A DNA stretch of 64,000 nucleotides. Source: Actinomycetota bacterium (GTDB taxonomy: Bacteria > Actinomycetota > Actinomycetes > Actinomycetales > Dermatophilaceae). The notes under the pieces were generated by a model. The model saw only the letters and a program-made list of their open reading frames with translations, did not search any database and was not told the origin of the DNA. The translations under genes and the position numbers were made by a program. The stretch lies in NCBI GenBank assembly GCA_020160805.1, contig JAIUPO010000007.1:1-64000 (forward strand). Direction: 5' to 3'. Positions 19,380-28,999 of this stretch are shown piece by piece; positions within the stretch are counted from its first letter, which is position 1; every line of letters begins with the position of its first letter.

Positions 19380-20435
19380 GTGCCCACCGTGCTGCGCACG
19401 CCTCGGCTGCGTCTGCGCCCGCCCACGCCGGCCGATGATGACTTCCTCTTCGCGCTGCATTCCGATCCCCAGCTGTATGCTCACGCGCCCTGGGCCCGAA
19501 CGACGGATCGCGCGATCTCGGACGCGATGACGCAGCTGTGGCGTCAGCACTGGCGTGACGAAGGCTTCGGCTACTTCATCGTGGAAGCGGCGCAGTGTGG
19601 CGCCCCGATCGGTGTCGCCGGGGTGCGCCGCGCGGCAGCCGGCCGGCTGAATCTGTATTACCGGTTCGCCGCCGCGACGCACGGGAGCGGCCTCGGCCGG
19701 GAAGCCGCGCGGGCGGCGGTCGTCGCCCACGCGACCGAGTGGTTTCCGCAGTATGTCGTGGAGGCCGTCATCCGGCCCGATCACTGGCCCTCGGTGCGGA
19801 CAGCGGAGGCGGTTGGGATGGTTGCGGTGGGCGAGCGCCAGTTTGATGGTGATCCGCCGGAGGCGGGAGCATCCTGGGTCTTCGAGTTGCCGCGCATCGC
19901 GCGGGTCGACGACCTCGCGGCGGCACTGCGGGAGCCGCTGCTCGACCTGTGGCAACGCGTCACGGATGCTGGTGGTTCGGTGGGCTTCCTGCCGGGGGCA
20001 CCACGGGAGCGCATCGCGGAGGCACTGGCTGAGCATGCAGCGGAAATGACCGCGGGCCATGCCGTCGCCGTCTCTTTGACCGATCCCGATGGCTCGTTGA
20101 GCGGCTGGGGCTGGTGGACGTACACGTCGAATCCGCTTCTGGCGCACGGTCGTTGGCTGTATCGATTCATGATTGAGCCGGCCCGTCAGGGTCGCCATCT
20201 CGGCGCGACCCTGCTCGCCGGGATGATTGGGGCCGCCCGACGAGATGGCGCTGAACTGCTCGAGCTGGGCTATCGCAGCGGTTCGGGGCTCGGCGATTTC
20301 TATGCCCTCGCCGGATTCGTAGAGGTGGGCCGGATCCCCGGAGCGATCCGTGTGGGACCGGGGGATTTCCGGGACGATGTCACAATGGCCCGTCGTGTGG
20401 ACGGCTCGCCGCTGGTCTACGACGGCAGACACTGA
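19380..20435 (+). CDS. Tandem GNAT acetyltransferase
   Basis: A 351-residue protein with two GNAT folds in one chain. The N-terminal half is RimJ/RimL-like, beginning VLRTPRLRLRPPTPADDD with an acetyl-CoA loop at HGSGLGREAARAAV. The C-terminal half carries a second loop at PARQGRHLGATLL and ends near SGLGDFYALAGF. Such enzymes acetylate amines of small molecules, protein N-termini or antibiotics; the substrate is unknown. I chose GTG 19380, which has GAGGA 12 nt upstream; GTG 19353 is an alternative giving nine more residues. The gene is divergent from recD and convergent with recB, so it is an orientation break inside the recBCD locus. Confidence 0.8.
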   Translation: MPTVLRTPRLRLRPPTPADDDFLFALHSDPQLYAHAPWARTTDRAISDAMTQLWRQHWRDEGFGYFIVEAAQCGAPIGVAGVRRAAAGRLNLYYRFAAATHGSGLGREAARAAVVAHATEWFPQYVVEAVIRPDHWPSVRTAEAVGMVAVGERQFDGDPPEAGASWVFELPRIARVDDLAAALREPLLDLWQRVTDAGGSVGFLPGAPRERIAEALAEHAAEMTAGHAVAVSLTDPDGSLSGWGWWTYTSNPLLAHGRWLYRFMIEPARQGRHLGATLLAGMIGAARRDGAELLELGYRSGSGLGDFYALAGFVEVGRIPGAIRVGPGDFRDDVTMARRVDGSPLVYDGRH

Positions 20436-20458
20436 CACCAGTCGGGTGGCGGTGCGGG

Positions 20459-23400
20459 TCATGGCAGGCTCCCGTCGAGGAGATCGGAGATGGCCAGGAC
20501 GAGGGCGACCGGCGGTCGCCACGAGAACACACCGGCGGGCTGGCCGTCGATGATCGGGGTGTCCGGTCCGCACATGCCCCGCAGATAGAGGTACAGGACG
20601 CCGCCGAAATGTTGCTCGGGGGAGTACCCGGGCAGCCGCCAACGCAAGAAGCGGTGCAGGACAACGGCATACAGCAGCGCCTGCAAGGGGTAGGAGCTGT
20701 GCTGCATCGCTGCAGTGAGCGCCCGCGGAGAGTAGTCAGCCGCGCTCAAATCGGCGTCCGGCGGGCCGAGCCAGTTGGTTTTGTAGTCGACGACGAGATA
20801 GCGGCCATCGACCCGCAAGACGACATCGACCGATCCGGTGAGATAGCCGCGCAACACCTGGCCGCCTAGCTCGGGCGCCGATAACGCGTGGGCAAAGGGT
20901 ACGAGCGGGTCGCCCTCCGCAAGGTGCGCCAAGAGCAGCGGTGCGAGTTCGCCCAGGGTGATGTCGACTGCCTCGGTCCGACGATCTCCGCCAACAAGAG
21001 GCAGCTCAAACTCCAACTCGCACAGACGATCCGCACGCCCGATCTCGGCGAGGGTGATGCCGGGGGCGAGCGGGCCGAGGGGGCTACGGCATACGGCCAG
21101 CAGGGCATCGGCGAGGTCGGCTTGGGACAACTCGACCGGCCAGCGGACGATCTGCTCGCGGATACGAGCGAGGAGTTCGGCGCGCAGATCCGCGGCGCTC
21201 GGGTCAGCCTCTTCGAGCACCGCATGAACCAGGGAACCGAAGGTCGCCCCGACCGGCAGGTGCGCCATCGGGGAGGGCACCTGCTGGGCGGCGAGTTCAT
21301 CGGCGCTGAGCGCCGCCGGCAGGGCCGCGACGATCTCGGCGGCTGGGGCTTCGTCGTCCTTGACAGGCACTTCGGGCTCGGTTGTCGGCGCCAGGCCGGC
21401 GTCGGCCTCAGCAGCTTTGGTGAGCGCGCTATAGGAGGTGCGCCGCCACTCCAGATCGATCTCGCGGGTGAAGGCACGCGCGCGAAGTCGTCGAGTGTTG
21501 CCGGCCGGGGATGGTCGGGGCGGGGTTTCTGGGCTCGTCATCGGCTCCACCCGCGGGCCGCCGGCCGCCTGCCACGCCAATAGCGAATCCCTGGCGAGGC
21601 GATCGCTAGGGATGGGTATGAAGCTTTCCGGTTCGCCGACGCCCCCTGGGGAGCGGCCGAAGAGGGCGCGGTGGAGCGCCGAGTATGGGGTAGTGGTCAT
21701 CGGCGCCCACCAGGTCACCAATTGGGATTGGGCGCGAGTGAGGGCGACATACAACAGGCGCAAGCTCTCACCGTCGTCCTCGACGCGGGCGCGCTCGCTC
21801 ACCTGAGCGCTTGGCTCGGTCGCCACGTCGAGAGTGCGTCGGCCCTGCGGGTCGTGATAGCGCTGGAAAGGCTTGGTCGTATCGACATGGCGATCCATGA
21901 GGAAGGGCGCATAGACGATTGGGAACTGCAAGCCCTTGCTGCCGTGGATGGTTGCGAGTTGCACTGCGGCAGCGTCGCTTTCGAGCCGACGGCTGCGTTG
22001 GGTCCGAGCTCGACCGGTCCCTTGGACCAACTGCGTGCGCAGCCAGGTCGTGGTCGCATTGAGTCCGAGCTGGTCCCGCAGAACCTCCTCGTGGAGCAGC
22101 TCGGCGAGGTGGTGCACGTCGGTGCGCAGGCGCTCGCCGCCCGGCTGCGCGAGGAGGCGCGCATCCAAACCCGTCGCCTCCGAGGCGGCGAGCACTGCCG
22201 GGATGCCGCGCAGCGCGAAGAGCGCGGCCCAGCGACGCATCCGAGCGGCGTGCTCGTCGGTGGCATCGTCGCCGCGGGCGTCGAGGGAGGCAATCGATTC
22301 GCCGACGAAAGGTGTCAACGCCGCGGTGCGCACCCGACGCGACCGGTTGGGAGACTCCATGGCCTCGAGCACCTGCAGCCACCACCGGGCGGCCGGGGAC
22401 GCGAGGACCGACTCGTCGGTGGCCATGACAGCAGGGATGCCAGCGGCCCGCAGTGCGCTCTGGACCGCGCGAAGCTGGACGCCGGTCGGGCACAGGACCG
22501 CGATGTCACCGGGGACCAGCGCTCGGCGAGCAAAGGTTGCCCCGCTGGCCAGAACCCGCGCGATATCTGCCGCGCAGTCCGCGGCAACGATCGGCCGGGC
22601 AATGCCAACCTTCACGGTGGGTGGGCTCCCGGCGGGTTCTAGATCGTCGCCGAGGAAGTCCGCTTGCGTGCCCAGCCGAAGCCGCCATGGCGCTGCCTCC
22701 GGCAGACCGGCCAGCCGTGCGGTGGAGTGACTCGCCGTTACGGGCACGATCTCGACCTCCGGTGCGCCGAGGGTCATCCCGGCCAGGCAAGCGCTGAGCG
22801 CGCTGACGAGCCGGGCGTCCGAGCGCCGGTTGGTCGCCAGCGTCCGATGGTGGTCGGCGACGCGTCGGGCGCGGAGATAGGTGTTGATATCGCCACCGCG
22901 AAAGGCATAGATCGCCTGCTTTGGGTCGCCGATCAGGATGAGCCGGCCATGTCCGTGGAAGGCGCGCTCGAAAACATCCCATTGCACCGGATCGGTGTCC
23001 TGGAACTCATCGACGAGCACGACGGACCACCGCGAGCGCAGCCGGGCGCGGGCGGGGGCGTCCGGGCTCTCCAAGGCGTCGGCGAGTTCACGCAGCAGGT
23101 CGTCATACGAGAGGACGCCCAGGCGCCGCTTGCGCAGGGCGAGTTCGGATCGCACGGCCGTTCCGAAGGCCACCCGCTCGGCATCCACGCTGCGGGGATC
23201 GGCGTCGATCGGGCCGATGGTGGCGGCCGGGTCGCCGACGACCGCGGCTGCGATGGCGCGGGCGTCGGCATACGCGAAGGGAGCGCTGTCGGCGCGGGCG
23301 TAGCGCGCGAGGTAGAGGTCGTCGACGACCTCGGCGAGCAGGTCCGAGAGGTCCTCGACCAGGGTGGTGCCGGGATCGGTGTCGCCCGCCGTGCCGAGAT

Positions 23401-23827
23401 CACGCAAGACGGCATGGCAGAACTGGTGGATTGTCGCGATCGTCGCGTCGTCGAAGGCGCCCAGGGCCTCCCGAACCCTCCGGTGTCGCTCCTGCAATTC
23501 CGGGCGGTCGTATGCCGCCCCGCTCGCCTCCTCGGACAAGGTGCGTTCCAGCGTGTCCGGCTCCACCTCGGGCTCGCGGCCGTCCAGGAGTGTCTGGAGG
23601 TAGCGCTCGCTGCGGCTCAACCGCTCGCGGACGCGCTCGCGCAACTCCTGCGTCGCCGCACGGCCGAAGGTGACGACGAGCAATTCCTCCAGCGGCGTGC
23701 CTTCGGCCACGAAGCGCGCGACGAGGGCCGCGATGGCCCAGGTCTTGCCCGTGCCCGCGCTCGCCTCGAGGATGGTTGTGCCCGCGGGCATGTCGGCGCT
23801 GATCTCGAAATCGCGGGAGGCCGTCAT
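20459..23827 (-). CDS. recB: Exodeoxyribonuclease V beta subunit (RecB helicase-nuclease)
   Basis: A 1122-residue superfamily 1A 3'-5' helicase with a C-terminal nuclease. Walker A lies in EASAGTGKTWAI near residue 25, followed by LLVVTFGRAATQELRERV and motif II VVLVDEFQDTDPVQW. The RecB-type nuclease near the end has the catalytic YLVVDYKTNWLG. With RecC and RecD it resects double-strand breaks and loads RecA after a Chi site. Its ATG overlaps the recC stop (ATGA at 23827-23824), the normal recC-recB arrangement. The length is close to that of other actinobacterial RecB proteins. Confidence 0.95.
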   Translation of the reverse strand: MTASRDFEISADMPAGTTILEASAGTGKTWAIAALVARFVAEGTPLEELLVVTFGRAATQELRERVRERLSRSERYLQTLLDGREPEVEPDTLERTLSEEASGAAYDRPELQERHRRVREALGAFDDATIATIHQFCHAVLRDLGTAGDTDPGTTLVEDLSDLLAEVVDDLYLARYARADSAPFAYADARAIAAAVVGDPAATIGPIDADPRSVDAERVAFGTAVRSELALRKRRLGVLSYDDLLRELADALESPDAPARARLRSRWSVVLVDEFQDTDPVQWDVFERAFHGHGRLILIGDPKQAIYAFRGGDINTYLRARRVADHHRTLATNRRSDARLVSALSACLAGMTLGAPEVEIVPVTASHSTARLAGLPEAAPWRLRLGTQADFLGDDLEPAGSPPTVKVGIARPIVAADCAADIARVLASGATFARRALVPGDIAVLCPTGVQLRAVQSALRAAGIPAVMATDESVLASPAARWWLQVLEAMESPNRSRRVRTAALTPFVGESIASLDARGDDATDEHAARMRRWAALFALRGIPAVLAASEATGLDARLLAQPGGERLRTDVHHLAELLHEEVLRDQLGLNATTTWLRTQLVQGTGRARTQRSRRLESDAAAVQLATIHGSKGLQFPIVYAPFLMDRHVDTTKPFQRYHDPQGRRTLDVATEPSAQVSERARVEDDGESLRLLYVALTRAQSQLVTWWAPMTTTPYSALHRALFGRSPGGVGEPESFIPIPSDRLARDSLLAWQAAGGPRVEPMTSPETPPRPSPAGNTRRLRARAFTREIDLEWRRTSYSALTKAAEADAGLAPTTEPEVPVKDDEAPAAEIVAALPAALSADELAAQQVPSPMAHLPVGATFGSLVHAVLEEADPSAADLRAELLARIREQIVRWPVELSQADLADALLAVCRSPLGPLAPGITLAEIGRADRLCELEFELPLVGGDRRTEAVDITLGELAPLLLAHLAEGDPLVPFAHALSAPELGGQVLRGYLTGSVDVVLRVDGRYLVVDYKTNWLGPPDADLSAADYSPRALTAAMQHSSYPLQALLYAVVLHRFLRWRLPGYSPEQHFGGVLYLYLRGMCGPDTPIIDGQPAGVFSWRPPVALVLAISDLLDGSLP

Positions 23828-26800
23828 GCGCCCAGCCCGGAGTGGAGTGCTGGCTCCCAGACGCGCATCGCCGTGTGCGCGAAGCGGGTTGGCCCGGGGT
23901 TGAGGCCCTGCGGATCATGCCACCGCTCAGCAAGCGGCGGATCGAGCCAGATGTCCAGGTCGGGGTGCGGGCCATAGAGCAGGGCGAGGGACGCATCGTT
24001 GTTGTCCGAACGGTCCACCCATTGATTGACTGCTGCCGTCATGGCCGTGGCATCGACGCGGCGGCGGGCCAGGGTCTCGGCATACGCAAAAGACGTTTTG
24101 GGCGCGAAGGCGAGCGGCTGGCGCAGGCCCAGGTCGCGCAGCTCGACGAGGTCACGCAGGAATGTTCGGGCGAGGTCGGCGGCGATGGTCCGCGAGGAGA
24201 CGACCTTGGACCCCTTGCCCCACTTGGCGATGACATGCGCCGTCCAGTGATCGCCGGTTGGCTGCCCTGCTGCCCCAGCGCTGAGGGCGAGCAACGCTAA
24301 CCACGCTTCCAACCGGTGCTTGGCCGAGAGATTGGAATATGAGGTCACGACGAATGCTGTGCCGAACACGGCGGGCACGATCCCCCCGAGTCGGCGACCG
24401 TCGCCGAGGTCGACGTCGATCTCGATGGATCGTGACTGCGGGTTCGACTCGCCGAGGAGGCGTTCGGTGGCATTGGCGATGGTGCCGGCAATCGGGCCGA
24501 CCCGGGACAGGACGCTTCGTCCAAGGGCCGCGGGCGGCAAGGTGCCGCGGTGTGATTCCGCCCGCCCGGCCTCTGCCGTGGTTTTGCCCGCGAGCAGCTC
24601 GCCAACCAGGCGTTCGCCCACGGCCCATGACTGCAGGCTGTCGAGTTCGATCGGCAGGCTGTCGGGGCGCATCTCCTCCTCGAAGGGGGAGGCGATATCA
24701 AGGCGGTGGTGCAGGAAGCCGCGCGTGGGGTTGGTGAAGAAGGCTGTCAGGTCGGCGATCGTGAGGTCGTCAGCGGTCCGAGCCGGCAGCAAACCCGGCA
24801 AGACCAAGCCGTTATCCCGTCGTCCCTGGCCGTGATCTGTCGAGGTGGACTGCTCTCGACGGCTGCGCGCGAGGGCTGCAGCGCTGTCTGGAGCGTGGGG
24901 ATCGAAACTGAAGGGCGCGGCCGTGACGGGATCGGGGGTGAGATTGTCGGGGTCGAAGGGTTGCAAGCGGTGCCGGCGCACCGGGCTGCCAGCTCCGACA
25001 GGCAGGCCGGCCGTGCGCCGGGCCGCGTCGATGACCTCGCCGAGGGGCACCGATGGCGGTCGGCTCGCGCCGGTATGCGGATCGGCGCCGGTATAGGTCA
25101 GGACCAGGGTGTCGGTGGCGGCGAGGATCGCGTCGAGCAAGAGTTGGCGGTCCTCGCTGCGATAGTCCCGCTCACCGGTCTGCGGGGAACGCGCCAGCAC
25201 ATCATCGCCATCTGGGCTGTTGGTCCGCGGGAAGCTCCCGTCGTCCAGACCAATGAGGGCGACCACGCGATGCGGCACCGATCGCATCGGCGTCATCGTG
25301 CACACGGTCAGGCTGCCGGTTCGGAAGTTGGCGCGCGTTGCCCGCGACTCCAACCGGCTGCTGAGCAGGGTCCGAATGTCGCTGTGCGAGAGCGGGATCG
25401 CGCCATGACCCGCCTCGCTCACGGCCGCGAACTCGCGGTCGAGCTCCGCCTTCTGCCAGATGTCGGCCAACGGAGTCTCCGTCAGTGCGTCGATGCCCTC
25501 GCTCAGGGCAGCGAGCCACCCGGCAGCGGTCGATGCATCGAGGCAGGCTTCGCGCAGGGCGGCGATTCGATCGACGAACTCCGCGACGCGGCCCGCCAGG
25601 TCGATGCTCGCACTATCGACATCATCGAGCGGCAACATCTGCTCATAGCGGCGGTGCGGCTCCTCCGCGCGGGTGACGCCGAGCAGCAGGCGATCCAGGC
25701 CTAGCCGCCAGGTGTTGTCCTGAAGGTCCGCGAGCGAGAAGTCCCCGCGGTGCCGCCCGTCGAGTCCCCAGCGGATATTGGCCTGATCGATCCATTGGGC
25801 AAGCCGATCGAGCGCATCGTCGTCGAAGGCGAAGCGGCGGCGCACCGGCTCGGTGGCGGCCAGGTCCAGAACTTCACTGGCGGTAAGCCGACCGGTGACC
25901 AACTCGACGAGCCGCGCGGCGATCGCCAAGAGCGGATTGGTGAAGATTCGCGACCGGTCGGCCAGTTGGACTCGCAGGCCGTGTCCTGGATGGGCCGGCC
26001 CATCGAAGCGCAGATCGGCCAATCCGAAGGTGGCATGGATCAATGGGGCATAGGTGTCGATATCGGGGCACATGATCACGATGTCGCGCGGCTCGAGGGT
26101 GGGGTCGTCCTCCAAGAGCCCGAGCAGGACCTCACGCAGAACCTCGACCTGACGGGCCGCGCCATGGCACGCATGCACCTGAATCGATCGATCCGCAGCG
26201 CTGATCCCGCGGCCAGCCGCCTCGGCCCGGCTCGGGTCCCGGTCTGCGATGAGATCGGCTTGCAGCCAGTGCAACCACGATGCCGGCTTCGATGCGTCAT
26301 CACTCGCGACGCTCTCGTCCTGCCACGGCGCCGCGAGCGCCAACTGGCGCTGCACCTCGCGCACATCACGTCCGAGCGAGGCAAGCAGTGGATGTCGCAC
26401 GCTCAAGACAGACCGGTCCCCAGCCCTCGCGACCGGCCCGCCACCGGTGACGGCCGCCAAGGAATGCCACAAGGTCGGCGATGGATGCGGCAGCCACAGA
26501 TGCACCTCGCGATGTGTGGCGAGCGCTCCGAGAAGTTCGACTTCGGTGCGTGCGAGGCGCGTGTGCCCGAAGAGCGAGAGCCGAGCGGGCAGGTCCAGGT
26601 CCGCGTCGCCGCGCCGCAGCGCCGCCACGGTGGACTGATGCCGCACCGGCGGGGTCGCCGCCGGCACCCTGGCCGTGAGCGAACGCCATAAGTGCGGCTG
26701 CCACGCCAGATCCTCATCCAGGGCGCCACCCGCGCCATCGGTCCACTCCCCGCCGGCGGACCACTGGAGCAGCAGGGCAGGGCGCTGCACGGCATACGCA

Positions 26801-27234
26801 TGAAAGAGCCCGGCGATCCGGCGCGCCACCGAGTAGCGGCGCCCGGCCCGGAGCCGGCCCTCGACACTGTCGTCGCCGTGACCTAAATGGGCGGCGAGTT
26901 GGGACGCCCACGGCAGGTCCAGCGATTCGTCGATCGTCGCCAAGAGCGGCCAGACGAGCTGCTCGGGCAACCACGGATCATCGCGATCGGTCCCCAACAA
27001 GAGCGTGACGAGCGAGTTGGGGGAGAGGAATCGCACGCCCGCGCACACGCCATCGTCGCCCGAGATGGCGCCCAGTCGGTGGCTGAGGCGCTGCGTCAGC
27101 CAACGCTCGACGCCCTTGGCCGGAACGACCACCAACTCCTGCGCGAACGGATCGCCTGCGGGCACCGCGAGCACGCCGGCCAACCCCTCAGCGAGGAGGT
27201 CGGTCCGCGTCGCGCGGTGCAGATGGAGGCTCAC
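23824..27234 (-). CDS. recC: Exodeoxyribonuclease V gamma subunit (RecC)
   Basis: A 1136-residue RecC, the inactive helicase-like subunit that splits the DNA strands and scans for Chi. Recognisable segments are the start SLHLHRATRTDLLAEGLA, VVPAKGVERWLTQRLSHRLG, LSLFGHTRLARTEVELL and VALIGLDDGSFPR. I prefer GTG 27234, preceded by AAGG seven bases upstream. GTG 27243 would add three residues, and the frame remains open to 27264. It is the first gene of the rec locus, divergent from the acyltransferase gene with about 70 bases between starts that should contain both promoters. Confidence 0.93.
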   Translation of the reverse strand: MSLHLHRATRTDLLAEGLAGVLAVPAGDPFAQELVVVPAKGVERWLTQRLSHRLGAISGDDGVCAGVRFLSPNSLVTLLLGTDRDDPWLPEQLVWPLLATIDESLDLPWASQLAAHLGHGDDSVEGRLRAGRRYSVARRIAGLFHAYAVQRPALLLQWSAGGEWTDGAGGALDEDLAWQPHLWRSLTARVPAATPPVRHQSTVAALRRGDADLDLPARLSLFGHTRLARTEVELLGALATHREVHLWLPHPSPTLWHSLAAVTGGGPVARAGDRSVLSVRHPLLASLGRDVREVQRQLALAAPWQDESVASDDASKPASWLHWLQADLIADRDPSRAEAAGRGISAADRSIQVHACHGAARQVEVLREVLLGLLEDDPTLEPRDIVIMCPDIDTYAPLIHATFGLADLRFDGPAHPGHGLRVQLADRSRIFTNPLLAIAARLVELVTGRLTASEVLDLAATEPVRRRFAFDDDALDRLAQWIDQANIRWGLDGRHRGDFSLADLQDNTWRLGLDRLLLGVTRAEEPHRRYEQMLPLDDVDSASIDLAGRVAEFVDRIAALREACLDASTAAGWLAALSEGIDALTETPLADIWQKAELDREFAAVSEAGHGAIPLSHSDIRTLLSSRLESRATRANFRTGSLTVCTMTPMRSVPHRVVALIGLDDGSFPRTNSPDGDDVLARSPQTGERDYRSEDRQLLLDAILAATDTLVLTYTGADPHTGASRPPSVPLGEVIDAARRTAGLPVGAGSPVRRHRLQPFDPDNLTPDPVTAAPFSFDPHAPDSAAALARSRREQSTSTDHGQGRRDNGLVLPGLLPARTADDLTIADLTAFFTNPTRGFLHHRLDIASPFEEEMRPDSLPIELDSLQSWAVGERLVGELLAGKTTAEAGRAESHRGTLPPAALGRSVLSRVGPIAGTIANATERLLGESNPQSRSIEIDVDLGDGRRLGGIVPAVFGTAFVVTSYSNLSAKHRLEAWLALLALSAGAAGQPTGDHWTAHVIAKWGKGSKVVSSRTIAADLARTFLRDLVELRDLGLRQPLAFAPKTSFAYAETLARRRVDATAMTAAVNQWVDRSDNNDASLALLYGPHPDLDIWLDPPLAERWHDPQGLNPGPTRFAHTAMRVWEPALHSGLGA

Positions 27235-27306
27235 GAGAGTCACCTTAGATTCCAGCACCGACAACCCCTCCTGGTCGCCCTTCCGCGCCGCCCGTCCCCT
27301 AGCCTG

Positions 27307-28065
27307 ATGACCATGGAGCGGGTGTATGCACCAGTGATTGCGCTAGCCAGGACGGTCTTTCGCGCGCAGGGCCTGAAGTTCACGATCGTCGGTGCCGACA
27401 ACGTGCCCCGCACGGGTGGGGCCGTCATGGCGATCAACCATCTGAGCTATTTCGACTTCACCTACGCCGGGCTCGCGGCGCAGCCGTCGAAGCGCTATGT
27501 CCGCTTCATGGCCAAACAGTCGATCTTCGAGCACAAGATCGCCGGGCCGCTGATGCGCTCCATGCAGCACATCCCGGTCGACCGCCAGGCTGGCGCCGCG
27601 TCCTACCGCGAGGCGCTGCAGGCGCTGAAGTCCGGGGAGATTGTCGGTGTCTTCCCCGAGGCGACCATGTCGCGCTCCTTCGAGTTGAAGCCCTTTAAGT
27701 CGGGGGCCGCGCGGATGGCCCGCGATGCCCGCGTGCCGCTGCTGCCGACCACCTTGTGGGGTGCCCAGCGCGTGTGGAGCAAGGATGTGCCGAAGAATCG
27801 CGGGCGCAGCCACATCCCGATTTTCATCGAGGTCGGCGAGCCGATCCCGGTGCCCAAGGGCAGCAATGTCGACGAAGCCAGCGAGCGGCTGCGCGCGGCG
27901 ATGCAGGAGCAACTCGCGCGGCAGCAGGCGGCATACCCCGTGCTGACCGGCGACGACCTGCGTTACCTGCCGGCTCGCCTCGGCGGCACCGCTCCCACTT
28001 TGGAGGCGGCCGCCGCGCTCGACCTGCGGGATATGTCCCGCACCCGCGACGAGTTCAACTCCTGA
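27307..28065 (+). CDS. 1-acylglycerol-3-phosphate acyltransferase-like (PlsC family)
   Basis: A 252-residue membrane-associated acyltransferase. It has the catalytic H(x4)D motif NHLSYFD and a variant of the phosphate-binding motif, FPEATMSRSFELK, where the usual Gly of FPEGT is Ala. VPLLPTTLWG and the C-terminal segment complete the PlsC domain. The role is phosphatidic-acid synthesis or acyl transfer to another glycerolipid. ATG 27307 and ATG 27313 are both possible starts. Neither has a clear ribosome site, so a leaderless message is possible. xthA follows 29 nt downstream on the same strand. Confidence 0.88.
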   Translation: MTMERVYAPVIALARTVFRAQGLKFTIVGADNVPRTGGAVMAINHLSYFDFTYAGLAAQPSKRYVRFMAKQSIFEHKIAGPLMRSMQHIPVDRQAGAASYREALQALKSGEIVGVFPEATMSRSFELKPFKSGAARMARDARVPLLPTTLWGAQRVWSKDVPKNRGRSHIPIFIEVGEPIPVPKGSNVDEASERLRAAMQEQLARQQAAYPVLTGDDLRYLPARLGGTAPTLEAAAALDLRDMSRTRDEFNS

Positions 28066-28094
28066 CCCGACCGCGCCCTGCATAGGATCGCGCG

Positions 28095-28961
28095 GTGCGG
28101 ATCGCGAGTGTCAATGTCAACGGGATCCGGGCCGCGCAGCGCCGCGGGTTCGGCACCTGGCTGTGCGTGACGAATCCGGATGTCGTTGCGCTGCAAGAGG
28201 TTCGCTGCCCGGAGGCGGATCTTCCCCAGGACGCTTTCGGGGGCTACCACGCGGCCTATGATGCCGGGGCCCGCGCCGGCCGCAACGGGGTTTCCGTCCT
28301 CACCCGCGAGCCTCCGGCGGCGGTGCGGACCCTGTTGCCCGATGGGTATGCCGTGCCCGTCGCCCGCGAGTTGCGCCCCTTTGCCGACCAGGGCCGCTAT
28401 CTCGAGGTCGACCTTGCGGATCGTCCGCTGACCGTCGCCTCCGTCTACGTTCCCAAGGGCGGCCTGCCCGCGCACCTGCAAAAGCCGGGCCGGATGCGCG
28501 ATGCGCCGGATGGCGGCGCGGCATACGCGAACAAAATGCGCTTCGCCGCCGGGCTGAGCCGCCACCTCGATCGCTCGCGTCGCGCCGCGGCGGCCAATGG
28601 TCGGGAGTTCATCGTGATGGGCGACTTCAATGTCGCGCACCGGGAACTCGATGTCGCGGCCTGGCGCCGCTCCAAGCAGGCGGTTGGATTCCTGCCGCAG
28701 GAGCGGGCGTGGCTCGAGGATCTGCTCTCGCCGCGCCGGTTGGTCGATGTGGTCCGCCGCCTACACCCGGACCAGCCCGGACCGTACACCTGGTGGTCGT
28801 GGATGGGCACGTCATATGCCGTGGACTCCGGCTGGCGGATCGACTACCACTTCGCGTCGCCCGGCCTGGCCCGGACGGCGACCCGGGCGTGGGTGGACCG
28901 TGAGGTCGATGGGGTTCGTATGAGCGACCACTCGCCTGTCAGCGTCGACTACGACTTCTGA
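28095..28961 (+). CDS. xthA: Exodeoxyribonuclease III
   Basis: A 288-residue AP endonuclease/3'-exonuclease of the exonuclease-endonuclease-phosphatase fold. Metal- and substrate-binding motifs are all visible: RIASVNVNGIRAA, VALQEVRC, VMGDFNVAH, SGWRIDYHFASP and MSDHSPVSVDYDF. It repairs abasic sites and blocked 3' ends. The start is GTG 28095. The gene ends just before a strong inverted repeat and converges with the seven-gene operon that starts at 36037. Confidence 0.95.
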   Translation: MRIASVNVNGIRAAQRRGFGTWLCVTNPDVVALQEVRCPEADLPQDAFGGYHAAYDAGARAGRNGVSVLTREPPAAVRTLLPDGYAVPVARELRPFADQGRYLEVDLADRPLTVASVYVPKGGLPAHLQKPGRMRDAPDGGAAYANKMRFAAGLSRHLDRSRRAAAANGREFIVMGDFNVAHRELDVAAWRRSKQAVGFLPQERAWLEDLLSPRRLVDVVRRLHPDQPGPYTWWSWMGTSYAVDSGWRIDYHFASPGLARTATRAWVDREVDGVRMSDHSPVSVDYDF

Positions 28962-28962
28962 G

Positions 28963-28998
28963 GCACCCCGCACGGCGCGGGAGAACTTCGTGGGGTGT
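28963..28998. terminator. Hairpin between convergent xthA and the B12-type operon
   Basis: GCACCCCGCACG and CGTGGGGTGTC form a near-perfect stem with a small bulge and a loop of about 13-14 nt, located between the TGA of xthA and the TAA of the NUDIX gene. No U-tract is visible on either strand. Such GC-rich hairpins between convergent actinobacterial genes are usually taken as bidirectional terminators. Confidence 0.55.
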
Positions 28999-28999
28999 C

